Shown here: piece by piece, positions 48,629-60,000 of the stretch
Position numbering within the stretch: the stretch's first letter is position 1
How the letters are laid out: every line of letters starts with the position of its first letter
Source of the DNA: Lutjanus erythropterus
Lineage: Eukaryota > Chordata > Actinopteri > Lutjaniformes > Lutjanidae
Length of the DNA stretch: 64,000 nt
Reading direction: 5' to 3'
NCBI GenBank assembly: GCA_020091685.1
Contig: CM034613.1
Span: 11,068,331-11,132,330, forward strand
Made by a program: the position numbers and the translations under genes
The notes under the pieces: generated by a model
Seen by the model: the letters and a program-made list of their open reading frames with translations, nothing else
The model's database searches: none
What the model was told of the DNA's origin: nothing

Positions 48629-50049
48629 AGAGGATGGAGTGTGCACATAACAGATTGAAATATTTACAGAGGTTATATATACTGTATATTCTCCACCTGC
48701 GCCGTACAGCCTGGCTACCTGTTCAGAGCTCTTGTCTGCAACACCTTCAACCTCTACAGCGGCAGATACGACAGGCAAGACGTTTAAAGTCAGCAGCAGG
48801 ATGCGCGGCACAGATTTCTACACACATTTTGTTTGCCTTTTTTTTTTTTGACAGAAACGTTAATGTTACTTTAGTCTGCTGATCTGCTTCATGTCTTTGT
48901 CATGACTTCTTCATTCTTTTAATAAAGATCTGTAAGCCAACAGATCATCATGTTGGCTGTTGAGCTACTGTATTTTTATTTTCAGTTTAAATTTACAACA
49001 CAGTTAGTGGTTATTTAAGAGATTATACCCCGTTTGAGGAGAAAGCGTGAAAACGGAACGTAATCATCAGAGAAGCGTTTTAATTTTGATGTGTTATTAG
49101 GTTGTATCACAGTAGAGTCTTCTTATTTTTTTCCTCTTTTTTCATTCTTTATTTTATTTTTGTTTCTCAGTTTGTAGTGACAAACTTCATTTTGTCAACA
49201 TGGTTTCAGCATGCTCACAAGCTACATTTACTAATTTATGGGTCTGTTTAATTTATACTGATTTGCTCTATGAAAATGTTCTATAAAATAAAATCCTTAT
49301 TGGCTTAAATAAAATGATTTAAACTATGTCAATAAATGCGTTGGATGAAAAAAGTTAATTTTGTTGTTAAAAGGTGTGGTTCATAAGAAAGGTTGTTGTA
49401 AATCCTGTAAATGTTGGGTGGCCTTCAACATGGGAAAACTAAGAAAATGAAATAACACCCAAAAATGTCTGACAGAGATGTCAAATCACATCTTCATCAC
49501 TGTAGAAACCCACTGGTATGTTAGACACACAGTGTGATCAAGAAAGAAACTTAGCTGCCTCTGTATTTTTGTTCTATTTGTTATGTTAATAGCCACAGTT
49601 TACCTTCAAACTGGGCGTGGAAAAGTGAAAATCAAACAACTTTTGGTGAAACTCGAGTCTTTTGTACAAACATACTGGCTGGGTTGCACCAACAAGGATA
49701 CATTTTTAAACATGATTTAATTGCCATATAATTTTAAATGTTGTTGCACCAAACTATCTTAGAATTAAGAAAGATTAACTTTACACTTCTCTTTAAACCT
49801 CAGATTAGTTTTTACTCTAAACCTAGATTAAGTTTAATTCTGTTGTACCAAAACTTAAAAACTCCCATTTCAAATGGGATCCAGTATTGACTTTAAACTT
49901 ACACTTGAGGGGGTTTAACTTCAAAATTGGCTGCCCTCTGGAGATGGATTGAGGAAATAATCCAAATAAAAGATTCTCTGTGAAAGTTCAGGGACAAACT
50001 CAACCCAGTTTTGCGTTTTATGATTATGAAATTGGAGCTTCTGTGCTGA

Positions 50050-50420
50050 GCCATCATGAGAAGAGAAAGGTTTTTCAGGGAGCTAACAGAGCTGTTGGCA
50101 GTGATCCTCTCTACACTTCCAAGTAACCAGGGGATCATTATCCACACTGGATCTATGGACAGTCTACAAAGGAAAACTGCCTCTGAGATCCTAAAAGATT
50201 ATTTTCAGTTGATTGTCAGTCACAATATTCTTTCATTTCTGGCCCCATACCAACCTTAGGGAAAGGAATCAAATCTTTTACCAGATTCTTTGCTCTGAAT
50301 ACATGGCTGACATCAACGCGGCTCATTAATGGGATAAAGTTTTTGACAGTGTCAACAACTTTTGGAACTGTAAGGACCGCTTTCAACCTGATGGGATTCA
50401 TCCAAACATCAACAGATAAG
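50050..50420 (+). pseudogene. Decayed SGNH/GDSL esterase domain of a retroelement type
   Basis: Text such as NQGIIIHTGS and SEILKDYF matches the central block of the SGNH hydrolase-like domain carried by many fish retroelements. GTRAFNLMG and a DGIHPN-like phrase in another frame match its C-terminal block. Non-LTR elements of the CR1/L2 type are known to carry such an esterase in ORF1, so a LINE source is likely but not proven. It is an old broken copy with several breaks. Surrounding DNA up to about 50900 may belong to the same element. Confidence 0.45.
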
Positions 50421-51428
50421 AGTCAAGGACAAGCTCACGGAGACAGACAGCCTGCATCTCTCCCCCTTCACCAGAATCTTTTATCCAACAAGCCTCCTCC
50501 TGCCCTCCAACACGCTCACCAGGGAGCCAACGTCAGTCCTCGCCCCCCTCCACCACACTCACCAATCAAGGAGTCAGTTGAAGCTGCCACGCTAAAGCCC
50601 AGTCAGATTTATGAACTGAAAAACAGCAGCCGTCATCACTCAGGTGTCTCCATGCCGCTTCCTTAAACATACTGACGATCTTAAACACCTGGTGGCATGA
50701 ATGGTCAAACACATCTTGAAATGAAAAAGAATCAGTATGTGTCATTTCTGTCTTCAACTTGGAGCTAAAAAAGGCCAGGCAGTCTCCTTTCTCTGAGAAT
50801 ATCAACAAAAATAACAATAATGCACAGACCTTATTTACTGTTGTTGTTGCTGACAAGCCCATCGGCATCAGTCCCTCCTGAACAGATATCCATCAAAGCA
50901 TGCAATGACAAACTATATTTGTTTGCTTTCACTTTTGTGTTTATGTCTTTTAAATGCAAGTTCTGTCATGTTTTAACTGTTTATTGGCTTGCTGTCAGCT
51001 TTTGTTTTTACAGTATGATCTCAAATGCAATGTTGATGTAATTTTAACATTTTATTTTAATGTATTTCTATGCCCCCGTAAAGTACTTTGAATTGCTTTG
51101 TGTTCCACTCTGTTGATTTGTAGTTGTAGATGCTTTTAAACATCAGTCTATGCCAACATGCATCTACAGTTTAGACTCTGACAAGTCATTTCTTTGCTCA
51201 GGATAATAATATTTCAGTCACAACAACAAGATAACCAGATTTGATATCTCAAAATAATGATAAGATTAAGCAAGTCAAATTCAGTTGTGCAACATGACAA
51301 ACAGTATGAGTCATGGTTGAGTAGAACAGTTTCAATTTTCACAAATTTTACTGCACTGTTAAAAGCAAAATTCTCTTTAATTTCTTTGGTTGTTTAATGA
51401 GTAATGCTGCATATCAGTGAGTAGATCA

Positions 51429-51570
51429 TGTCTGTGAAGGTTCTCAGTCATCCAGGTCGTGGTATTCGTAGCAAAGGTTGTCATAGGCAACTGGACTTGA
51501 TAGAGTGCTTGAAGACGTTTCGCCTCTCATCCAAGAAGCCTCTTCAGAACTGAAGAACTCACTCTATCAA
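51429..51570 (-). mobile_element. Short Penelope-like element fragment with 12-bp TSD
   Basis: A 142-bp insertion bounded by an exact 12-base direct repeat GTGAGTAGATCA (51417-51428 and 51571-51582). It carries the phrase AGACGTTTCGCCTCTCATCC, which I associate with Penelope-like retroelements in fish. On the - strand 51514-51532 reads GGATGAGAGGCGAAACGTC, close to the hammerhead ribozyme core. Perfect 12-base inverted repeats (51496-51507 and 51560-51571, the last base shared with the TSD) flank that core. Confidence 0.55.
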
Positions 51571-52364
51571 GTGAGTAGATCAGATTTCTGGAAAGAAAGA
51601 TTTTTTTTAAGGTATTTAATTTGCTGGAGTAGCCAAATTAGACATTTCCCTGTTCTTATTTATTTATTTATTCTTATGTATGAACTATTTGTCAATTGAT
51701 TTTCTAGAAAAAACAGTGTGATTATATATATTGATTTGTAAAAAAAACAAGTAATTATCTATATTTTATCTTCTAATTTCAGTATAAGTGACAACACCAC
51801 AAAATTGCCCTGCATTTCTGCGCAAAATAAAATAATTACCAAGGACATGATTGGAAATATAGAGGAATAAAAAAAATAATAATTAAAAGTTATGAGTAAC
51901 CACAGCTGGTCTGGGCTTATACAGAAACCCCTGCCAAAACAGGGTCCATGTGGTTAAAACCACCAACTAAAAGTGTGTTAACTTCATATTGACAGCTTGG
52001 CAGCCCATTATGATTGAGTTTGAACCTCTCAGCTGACCTCTTCTTCTCCTTCTCTCTCTTGTTTTTTCATGTTCTTCTTTCTGGGTGTGTGTTTGGTATT
52101 GGTATCAGAGCAGCAACACCCTGAAGGGAGAACAAAAGCAGTCAGGTAGGGCAGAGGGAAAACTTGAGTGGCAGGTAGCACTAAGCCTGTACAGCTTATG
52201 TTTTTGTATGACTGTCCAATAAGTTTTGGCATATTCAGCACATGATTTACGAAATTATTTTCTTTGTTAATCTGCATAATTGACAAAATATTCAGATATT
52301 CCAACCAAATCTCTCTATTCAGTACTGTATGCAGTATATGTCAGGTAGTAAAGTATGCAGCAGT

Positions 52365-52480
52365 CAAGTCCAGTCAAGTCAAGTTTTATTTATATAGCCC
52401 AGATCACAATTTGCCTCAGAGGGCTTTATAGTTTGCACAATCTACAACACCCTGTGTCCTTAGACCCTCATATATGGGTA
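52365..52480 (+). repeat. Common teleost interspersed repeat
   Basis: AAGTTTTATTTATATAGCCCAGATCACAA followed by TTTGCCTCAGAGGGCTTTATAG is a frequent phrase in fish genomes. The family name is not assigned. Confidence 0.6.
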
Positions 52481-52529
52481 AGAAAAAAATACCCCAAAAT
52501 CCTTTTAATATTATGGTCCTGTCTTTATT

Positions 52530-53035
52530 GTGTGCTAGTACCTAATACCCCCCGTTTGCCTTCAAAACTCCTTAATTCTTTGTGGCATAGAAGTGCTGGA
52601 AACATTCTCCTGAGATTTTGGACCATATTGACATGATAGCATCACGCATTTGCTGCAGATCTGTTGGCTGCATGTCCATGATGCAAAACTCCCTTTCTGC
52701 TACATCCCAAAGGAGCTCTATTGGATTGAGATCTGGTGACTGTGGAGGCCGTTGGAGTACAGTGAACTCAGTGTCATGTCCAAGAGACCAGTTTGAGATG
52801 ATTAGAGCTTTGCGACAACCATGCCATGTTCAAAGTCACTTAAATCACCTTTCTTCCCCATTCTGATACTCGGTTTGAACTTCAGCAGGTCATGTTGACC
52901 ATGTCTACATGCCTAAATTGCTTCGAGTTGCACTGAGTTGCTGCCATGTGATTGGCTGATTAGATATATGCATTAACACAAATAGCAGTTGAACAGGTGT
53001 ACCCACTAAAGTGGCTGTGAGTATATAATCGGTAT
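52530..53035 (-). mobile_element. Tc1-like transposon remnant (internally deleted)
   Basis: The - strand from 52814 to 52572 translates without interruption to the C-terminal part of a Tc1-type transposase: ISNWSLGHDTEFTVLQ, SPDLNPIELLWDVAEREF and QMRDAIMSIWSKISGECFQHF, then a stop. The SPDLNPIE block holds the third catalytic residue (Glu) of the DD34E triad. The rest of the catalytic core, with both Asp residues, is missing: the sequence jumps to the element's outer end, which finishes GGTGTACCCACTAAAGTGGC near 53010-53027. Non-autonomous and dead. Confidence 0.75.
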
Positions 53036-53095
53036 TATTAGTCAATACATATTGCTTGAATCAAAATATGACAAGTATATCTCAAATAGTCTCTT

Positions 53096-53274
53096 AGGCC
53101 GGAGATATACTTGCTGTTTAACCATGTGTTTGTGTTTGTGTAACGTCAATTTCAGAGGACGCACACAACCATCTCTCCAAATGGACGCAGGACACACGAG
53201 GCAGCCATAAAGCGTAGGGATGCATAGGGGTGTGTATGCGAACAAGTAGTTAAAGGCAAGTATATTTCCAGCCT
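53096..53274. mobile_element. 179-bp MITE with ~26-bp terminal inverted repeats
   Basis: Starts AGGCCGGAGATATACTTGCTGTTTAA and ends with the near-complement TTAAAGGCAAGTATATTTCCAGCCT, differing at about three positions. The interior has no ORF of interest. No certain target duplication; family (PIF/Harbinger-like or ISL2EU-like) unassigned. Confidence 0.7.
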
Positions 53275-53594
53275 CAGTGTTGTGGGATAGATGTAAAAAA
53301 GTTACAATGGCTCCAAGTCTCCCCTACTTTAGGTTCTTATGTTGATAATACAGTTGCATTGCTAAACTGTGTTTTTACTACTTTTACTTGATTTAATGGT
53401 CTGAATACTTCCTCCCTTTTTCTTAGTAAGTCTAACTAAGAAAAAGTATAGCCTTATATTTCAATCTCAGTTTACAGATAAATTCTAATTTACTCATTTA
53501 CTATACAATACATAACTTCCCTGCACTTTGTCCTCCTAAAATTCTCTGCATTAGTTTCGGGGACCGGTTTGACTTGCCTGACCCACCCATGAAT

Positions 53595-54021
53595 CGCTAC
53601 GGGGCGGGCTGTCAGCCTGTGAAGGGGCGGGACAGGTGAGGAGAGCCTACAAGACAAGAAAGGATGGGCTGTTTCACTTCAGTGTGTGTTTCGCCATGTG
53701 GCCTGATCCCAACAAAGTTTATTTTTAACTGATTATCGCCGTCTGCTTTCCGCTGTTGGCAGTGATGTAGCCAAGCCGACATTTTTTTTTCTCGTTTTTA
53801 GCTAACGTTCTATTTTAAGCCTGACTGCGCGAGACACTCACGGTTTTGTTTCTGAAAAGAGAAAAAAAGTCAGGAGCTTCTTACACACAATAACAACTTA
53901 TTTAGCTCACATTTTTGAAAATATTTTTCTCTCTAACCGATATAGCAGTATCATTTCTTTTTTTCTTTTTTTTTTAAATATTGTTTTAATTAAACTCGTC
54001 GGTCAGGTTTGTCCCGTCGCC
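53595..54021 (+). promoter_or_regulatory. lpcat4: lpcat4 promoter and 5'UTR
   Basis: Two GC boxes (GGGGCGGG at 53601-53608 and GGGGCGGG at 53624-53631) lie about 400 bases upstream of the start codon, in the only GC-rich block nearby. No TATA box is seen. The start codon context is CGCCATGG, a strong Kozak match. Confidence 0.55.
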
Positions 54022-57000
54022 ATGGAGAGACACGGCTGTCACTCGGCAACGCACGAGTATCCACATCCTTTCATTCACGAGGTGAAGCTGACCACAGCGC
54101 AGAGGATCAGGGTAACGTTCACATTAAAGTCTCCATGTTTGATTTTTCATGGCTGAAATGGACATACTAACGCACTGATTCATAAAAAACTTTAATTCGA
54201 CAGTGACAGAAGTCAAACGAGCAGTATTACATATGATTTGTTATTCCCGAAGGGCTTCATTAAGACCCCAGATCCAACACCTGAAACTAATCAGGCAAAA
54301 AGAAAAAAAATCCACTGGCAAGAGTTGAGTTTGTCCTGAATAGACTTCTAGCAAACAACTTAAAACTTAACTCAAAATGTTCTTGCATGTAATGACAGGT
54401 AACTAATCTACAGTTAAACTTAAAAAAAATGTCATACAGGCGACTGGTATTATCGGCCTTGTGCTGACCTATAACAGCTATATTGGTATCGGCAGATATT
54501 TTGTCTGATATGTGCCCAAATGGAAACTTTTAAGGTTAACAGAACATAACGCAGATTATTTTTATGTTTACTTTAGAAGAATTTTAGCTATAATCAGTCC
54601 TTTTTCTTAATGAGGGTTTTAAAATATTCATTTATTTTGCTTTGTCACAAGTGTTTAATAAGCACATGTGAGGGATTATTGGAAAAACATCTACATATTC
54701 TATATTCTGACTATTGTATCTTGTATAAAGAATATCAGATATATCAATAGATGCATTTATTACAGATACAAAGATATCCAGTATCAGCTTGGCCCTAGTA
54801 AATATACAGGTTTTATTTATTTAGTTTAATCAAATTTCTGTTTATTTTCAGAACATGTAAGAATTTATAAACATGAGTTCTTCTAACATGACGTTTTTGA
54901 CTTGAAATGAGTTGAATGAATGTCCTGTACAGAGTTCAGTCAAACCATTACATCATGTTTTTAAATAAACATGATCAGTATATCAGCAGACTTCCCAGCA
55001 TGCATACTTTAACAGTTAAAACTATTTTTTTTTCTAGTTTAAAGAATACATTTGTGATGAAAACTTGTTGTGTGGCACTTATACAGTCAACTTAAAGTTC
55101 AGTTGATCAGAGTTTGTTTTTACAATGTATAGTTATAAAGTTCCCTTTTAGGATCTTTTAAAAGTCATCTAACCTCATATTTTCTTTTCTCATATGTATG
55201 TTTTTGATCATTTGCGTTTTTAATTCTCCAGGAACTACCCACAAGAGAACAAAGAGTCTTTTCAGTTCTCTTTCTGACTTTGGTGTCTAAGCAAAACAGA
55301 CGTGCCATAAATGTTTCGGGCGCAGACAGGCAAGACAGATGATAACAACATACCTACTGCAGAGTTGCATAACTCCATGACAGACATTTACATCAGTAGG
55401 GCTGGGCAACATGACTGAAACTGGTAAAAAGCAAAATATGGCAGATGTACCTGAGATCACACCTAGAACCACTCAAACTGATTGTCAGTGCAGTGAATGG
55501 TGTTTCACTGTTTCAGTATTGTCACATCAAAAGTCTTGACACAATGTAAAATTAAAGTTTTAATCATTTTTGTTTTTTTACGTCTATATGAAATCAAACT
55601 GAATTTTAATTATACTGTAGAAGACTCTTACCCTTACAGACCTAAATGATCTTTAATTAATGTACCTTTTCTTTTCTGATCCTCAGGGCATCATCCTGGG
55701 CAGCATCCTCTTCCCTCTACGTGTCACCCTGACGGCACTTGTCTTCCTCATCATGTGGCCTCTTGCCCGGCTACGATTGGCCGGCCTGTCTAAGGAGGAA
55801 CGCTCTCGGCCTGTTGAGGGCTGGCGTCGCTGGCTCTTCCACCCGATGATGTTGTGGCTGAGCAGAGCCGCCTTCTTTTCCCTGGGCTTCCTGTGGGTGA
55901 AGGTCAAAGGTCGCAGGGCGGACCTGAAGGAGGCGCCCGTGCTGGTGGTGGCACCTCACAGCGGCTTTCTGGACATGCTGGTTCTGTGTCCGACCCAGCT
56001 GGCGACGGTGGTGTCGCGGTCAGAGAACACCAGCCTGCCAGTTATAGGAGGTGAGGAGCTGGGATTCACTCAGACAAAACTCAGACACACTGAAGTTTCT
56101 TCTTTGTTGGTTGTTACAGTTTCTAGAACTACAGATGGATAATTTAACCAGTGCTGACATGATTAGTTGATTTATATTTATTTGATGTTATTTATTTTAC
56201 CGGAAGGATGCATGATATACATGCACTCTATAAAGGATGTCTAGCTGTAGCTAATTTTCAGTCCTCGTCCCTGGTCAGACTTTTAAGGAATAAAACAAAA
56301 GATACACTGCAATACAGACATGGAGACTAACAATAAAACAGACAAACAACCACTACAAACACTACAACTTCTCTCCAGAGAAGCCAGACTCCTGGTCTAC
56401 TGGTGCCTTGATCTGTTAGTTTGTTTGAGTTATTTTGTGACTTTCTTTATTGAAGGGTTAGTTCGGATTCATCAAAGTCTCACAATAACACAGACAACCT
56501 AACAGATCGAGCAGGAGTAGGCGGGCAGTTCCTATACTCTGTGAGGTAAACTGCCAAGGGAGTCTGGTTGGTTCGCAGAAAGCAGTATTTGGTTTATATA
56601 ATAGAAAAGGATGTTTGATGGCAAAGTAAAGAAATAAAGAAATATTCTAAATACAGCATACACTTAAACTGTTTTGTTTTTTTGGTGGGCCTTTATTAGG
56701 TGGCTAAAATACATTTTGCTGCCAGCTCTGTCCACAGCAGTATATTGCTTAGCTTCCTACACAGGAACTTTTGCTGCTTCAAACTGCGGGTGTGTTAACT
56801 GTCATTTACTGTAACTAATGCAGCAATACATTGACTGTGGATACGTATCTCTTACATGTTACCCATGTTTTGGTGGTGTTTTTTGAAGTTCATGTCAACT
56901 TAAAAGCATCAAAACAATCCTTACTTTAATCTTTTGCCCATTTCCTCCTCCTTTTCCTTGTATCTAGCTGCATAATTTACTAGTAGGAGGCAGAAAAATC

Positions 57001-60000
57001 TGAAGGACAATGGTGTAAAAAGAGAAACATAAAATCGTTCCACATGATGTGGTACAAGGCAGTCAGAGAAAAGTGTAAAATTTCACTTTGAATGAGAAAA
57101 ATGAGGAAATGGAGTATTCACCATGCCAAAAAGTGAGTGCTGCCAGCACCCTCCAGGCAGGTTAAGTCATAGTTTAGTCGTTTGTTCATGTCAGACATAT
57201 TTGTAACTTTCACAGTGGCTGGATGAGCACAGGGCAGTGTGCAATCCACCTATCAGACAAACAACCCAGAGTAATATTTATAATAGAGGGGTCGAGGAAA
57301 ATACAAGTATGTAGGGAAGTCCCAAAGATATACAAGTGACTCATTCCTTTGGCCTCTAATCTGCTCTCCGCCTGCTTTGGCACTTCCTGTCTTGCCTTCA
57401 TGGCTGTCTTGCTCAAGACTCCTCCCTTTGGTTCTGGTTCTGATTTTGTTCTTGTGTAACTGTTTTGTTTATGTGTGCCTGTTTCAGCTCTGCTGGAGTT
57501 CAACCAGTCTGTACTTGTGAGCAGAAAGGATCCAGAGTCGAGGAAAAAGGCAGTTGCTCAGGTCACAGAAAGGCTCACCTCCAATGGCTACTGGCCTCAG
57601 GTGAGATGTCCTCTCATGTCTTGTTTTGTCTACAACACAAAGATGTTTAGTTTACTGTTATAGATGAGTAAAGAAACCAGAAAATATTCACATGTGAGAA
57701 GCTGAAATCAGAGTATTTTGACTTTTTTCTGAAAAAAAAGACTCAAAATGATTAATTGATGTCAAAATAGTTTACAATCAATTTCAGAGAACAACTAATC
57801 AGCTGACTGACTGTTGCAGCTCTCAAGTGTATCAACCACAATGATGGTCGACACACCCCCAGTTTGGAGAAGCACAGAGGAGTAGCAGCATGGAGGCTAA
57901 GCAATGCGCTGCTGTGGGCAGGATCAGCAGAAAAGCATATTTTAGCCTCTCATAACTCATATTTAGTCTATTTTCACTGTTTTACCTTGCCGTCAGACAG
58001 CCTTTCTGATGGGGAAACCACCATTATATAAGCCAAATACTGCTCTCTCCCCATTAGCAGTTGCTGGTCTACCGCTGCCTCAATCATTTAGGTGGCTGTC
58101 ATTTTTTCCTTTCAACAGAAAAAAACAATGTACACATTTTAAATGCTTCATCATAGTTGTAGTGCAGAAATATATTTTAAATTAGTGGAATTTCTTCCAT
58201 AGTCTTTTACTTACTTGGCGCTCCCATATTGTACGCCTGCTGCTTCTCCAAATTAGGAGTGTGCTGATTGCCATCTACTGTAAGTAAAACACTGACAGTG
58301 CAGAAGTACCTCATATAACCCCACTTCAAACTATCCCTTTGACTTTTGCTAGCAACAGAAAGTCTGTTGCACTTCATATTTATTTCATATTTTATTTAAG
58401 ACTGTTGAAATATCTGCTACCATCTTGGTTGCAGTCTTGTTTACAAAAGTGGCAATTACTACCAAATTATCCAATCACACTTTGAAATAATTAGGGGAAT
58501 ACTGGTTGCCACAGAAACAGCAACAACAAAAGCGTTGCAAACCTTATAGAAACAGCTCAGTTTCTGCTAATGATGGCTTCGCAGATCAGAGCCTCAACCT
58601 AAACAAACAGCTGATCAAGATTAGATAAGGTCTTTGGATTGGGAACTTGATTTGGTAGATTGGAGAAGAGGGGAACGACACGTTTTCTGCCTCCAGGGAC
58701 GACGTTTCTTATCACATCCTTAATTACAGTTTGGAAATTTGTTTCTTTGATTCATCCTGTAAATTCACCTGCACCGCCCGCATTACCTCATAGATCACAT
58801 TTCTTAATTCTTGGCTAGATGCTGATGTTTCCTGAGGGGACCACAACTAACGGCAGCGCACTCATCAAATTCAAACCTGGTGAGTCCTGTCTGGTTTTTC
58901 TTGATGTCTGATGTTTGTACAAATATGGTGTAGGAACGAGCGGCATGAGAGTTAAAGGGCGTAGCAGCTGGTTGTTTTGCTCTTGGATGATTAACTTCTT
59001 TCTCCGCTCTGTCTGTTTTCTCCTCTACACATCTTTCTGTCCTCAGGTGCCTTCCTCACTGGAGTCCCTGTCCAACCTGTTCTGTTGCGTTACCCCAACA
59101 AGCTGGTGAGTGAAGTCAGGTTCATGTGCTAGTTTGTAAACATGACAGATGTGTTACTTGAAACTGCCTTTTGTTCTGTTAAAAAGAGGAGGATTGGGTC
59201 ACCATGTAACTTTACTTTTAAAGGTGTTTTTATCTGTGGGTGACTAAATTTAAACTTACAAGGTCTCAGAGTATGAAAACACTTAATGTAATGAACATTA
59301 ATGTTGTAATTTTGAGGGCTGGTTCAAAATAGTAGATGGTTTGTTGAACCATTTTCAACCAATGCCATTATGCAGGTTTTAATTAATTTGGTAAGAAATG
59401 TCAATATTAACACCGGCATTAATGTTTCATCATAGTGCAGTTATGTCATTTGGTTACAGCTAAAAAAAAATACATTTAAGTGTGCAGTACCTTTTAAAGA
59501 ACTGTTTGATAAAAGAAGTAAAATGAATGTGCTAAGTCGTCAAACAAAATAATGTTTCACAGTCTTTTGTGTTCAGAATTGTAACTAGTATATGCAGAAA
59601 AATGATAGACATGTATCTGTTGGACAGACCATACAAAATCCAGGATTTCAGGACCATTTTTTGGCCCATCTCTGCCTTGAGTTTAACTCTAAATTAACAT
59701 GTTTTTCTATATTATTTTAGGTTCGTTTTTTTTTACTTGTCTGTGTATTTCTACCAGCAAAATATATACAAAATATATACCAGGAGCCAGAACCTGTCAC
59801 TAGAGCAGCTGTGACAGCAGCAACTGTCAGGTGTAAAAGTAAAACATTGCAGGTTGCTCAACAGTGAACACAGGAGATGCTTTGTTCTGTAGCTGCAGTT
59901 TTCTTTTGACTCATTTGTATCACATCTTCCTCATCACTTCCTGTCCACAATATAGAATGGCTGTGTACACACACCATCCTACATTTTATCAGATTGTAGT

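Larger units (their letters stand above)
48950..53580. other. emc4-lpcat4 spacer, repeat rich
   Basis: No host gene supported. It contains the esterase fossil (50050-50420), a Penelope-like insertion (51429-51570), a teleost interspersed repeat (52365-52480), a Tc1 remnant (52530-53035) and a MITE (53096-53274), listed separately. The stretch 49680-49860 has repeated TTGCACCAA / TTGTACCAA phrases suggesting the end of another DNA element. Confidence 0.6.
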
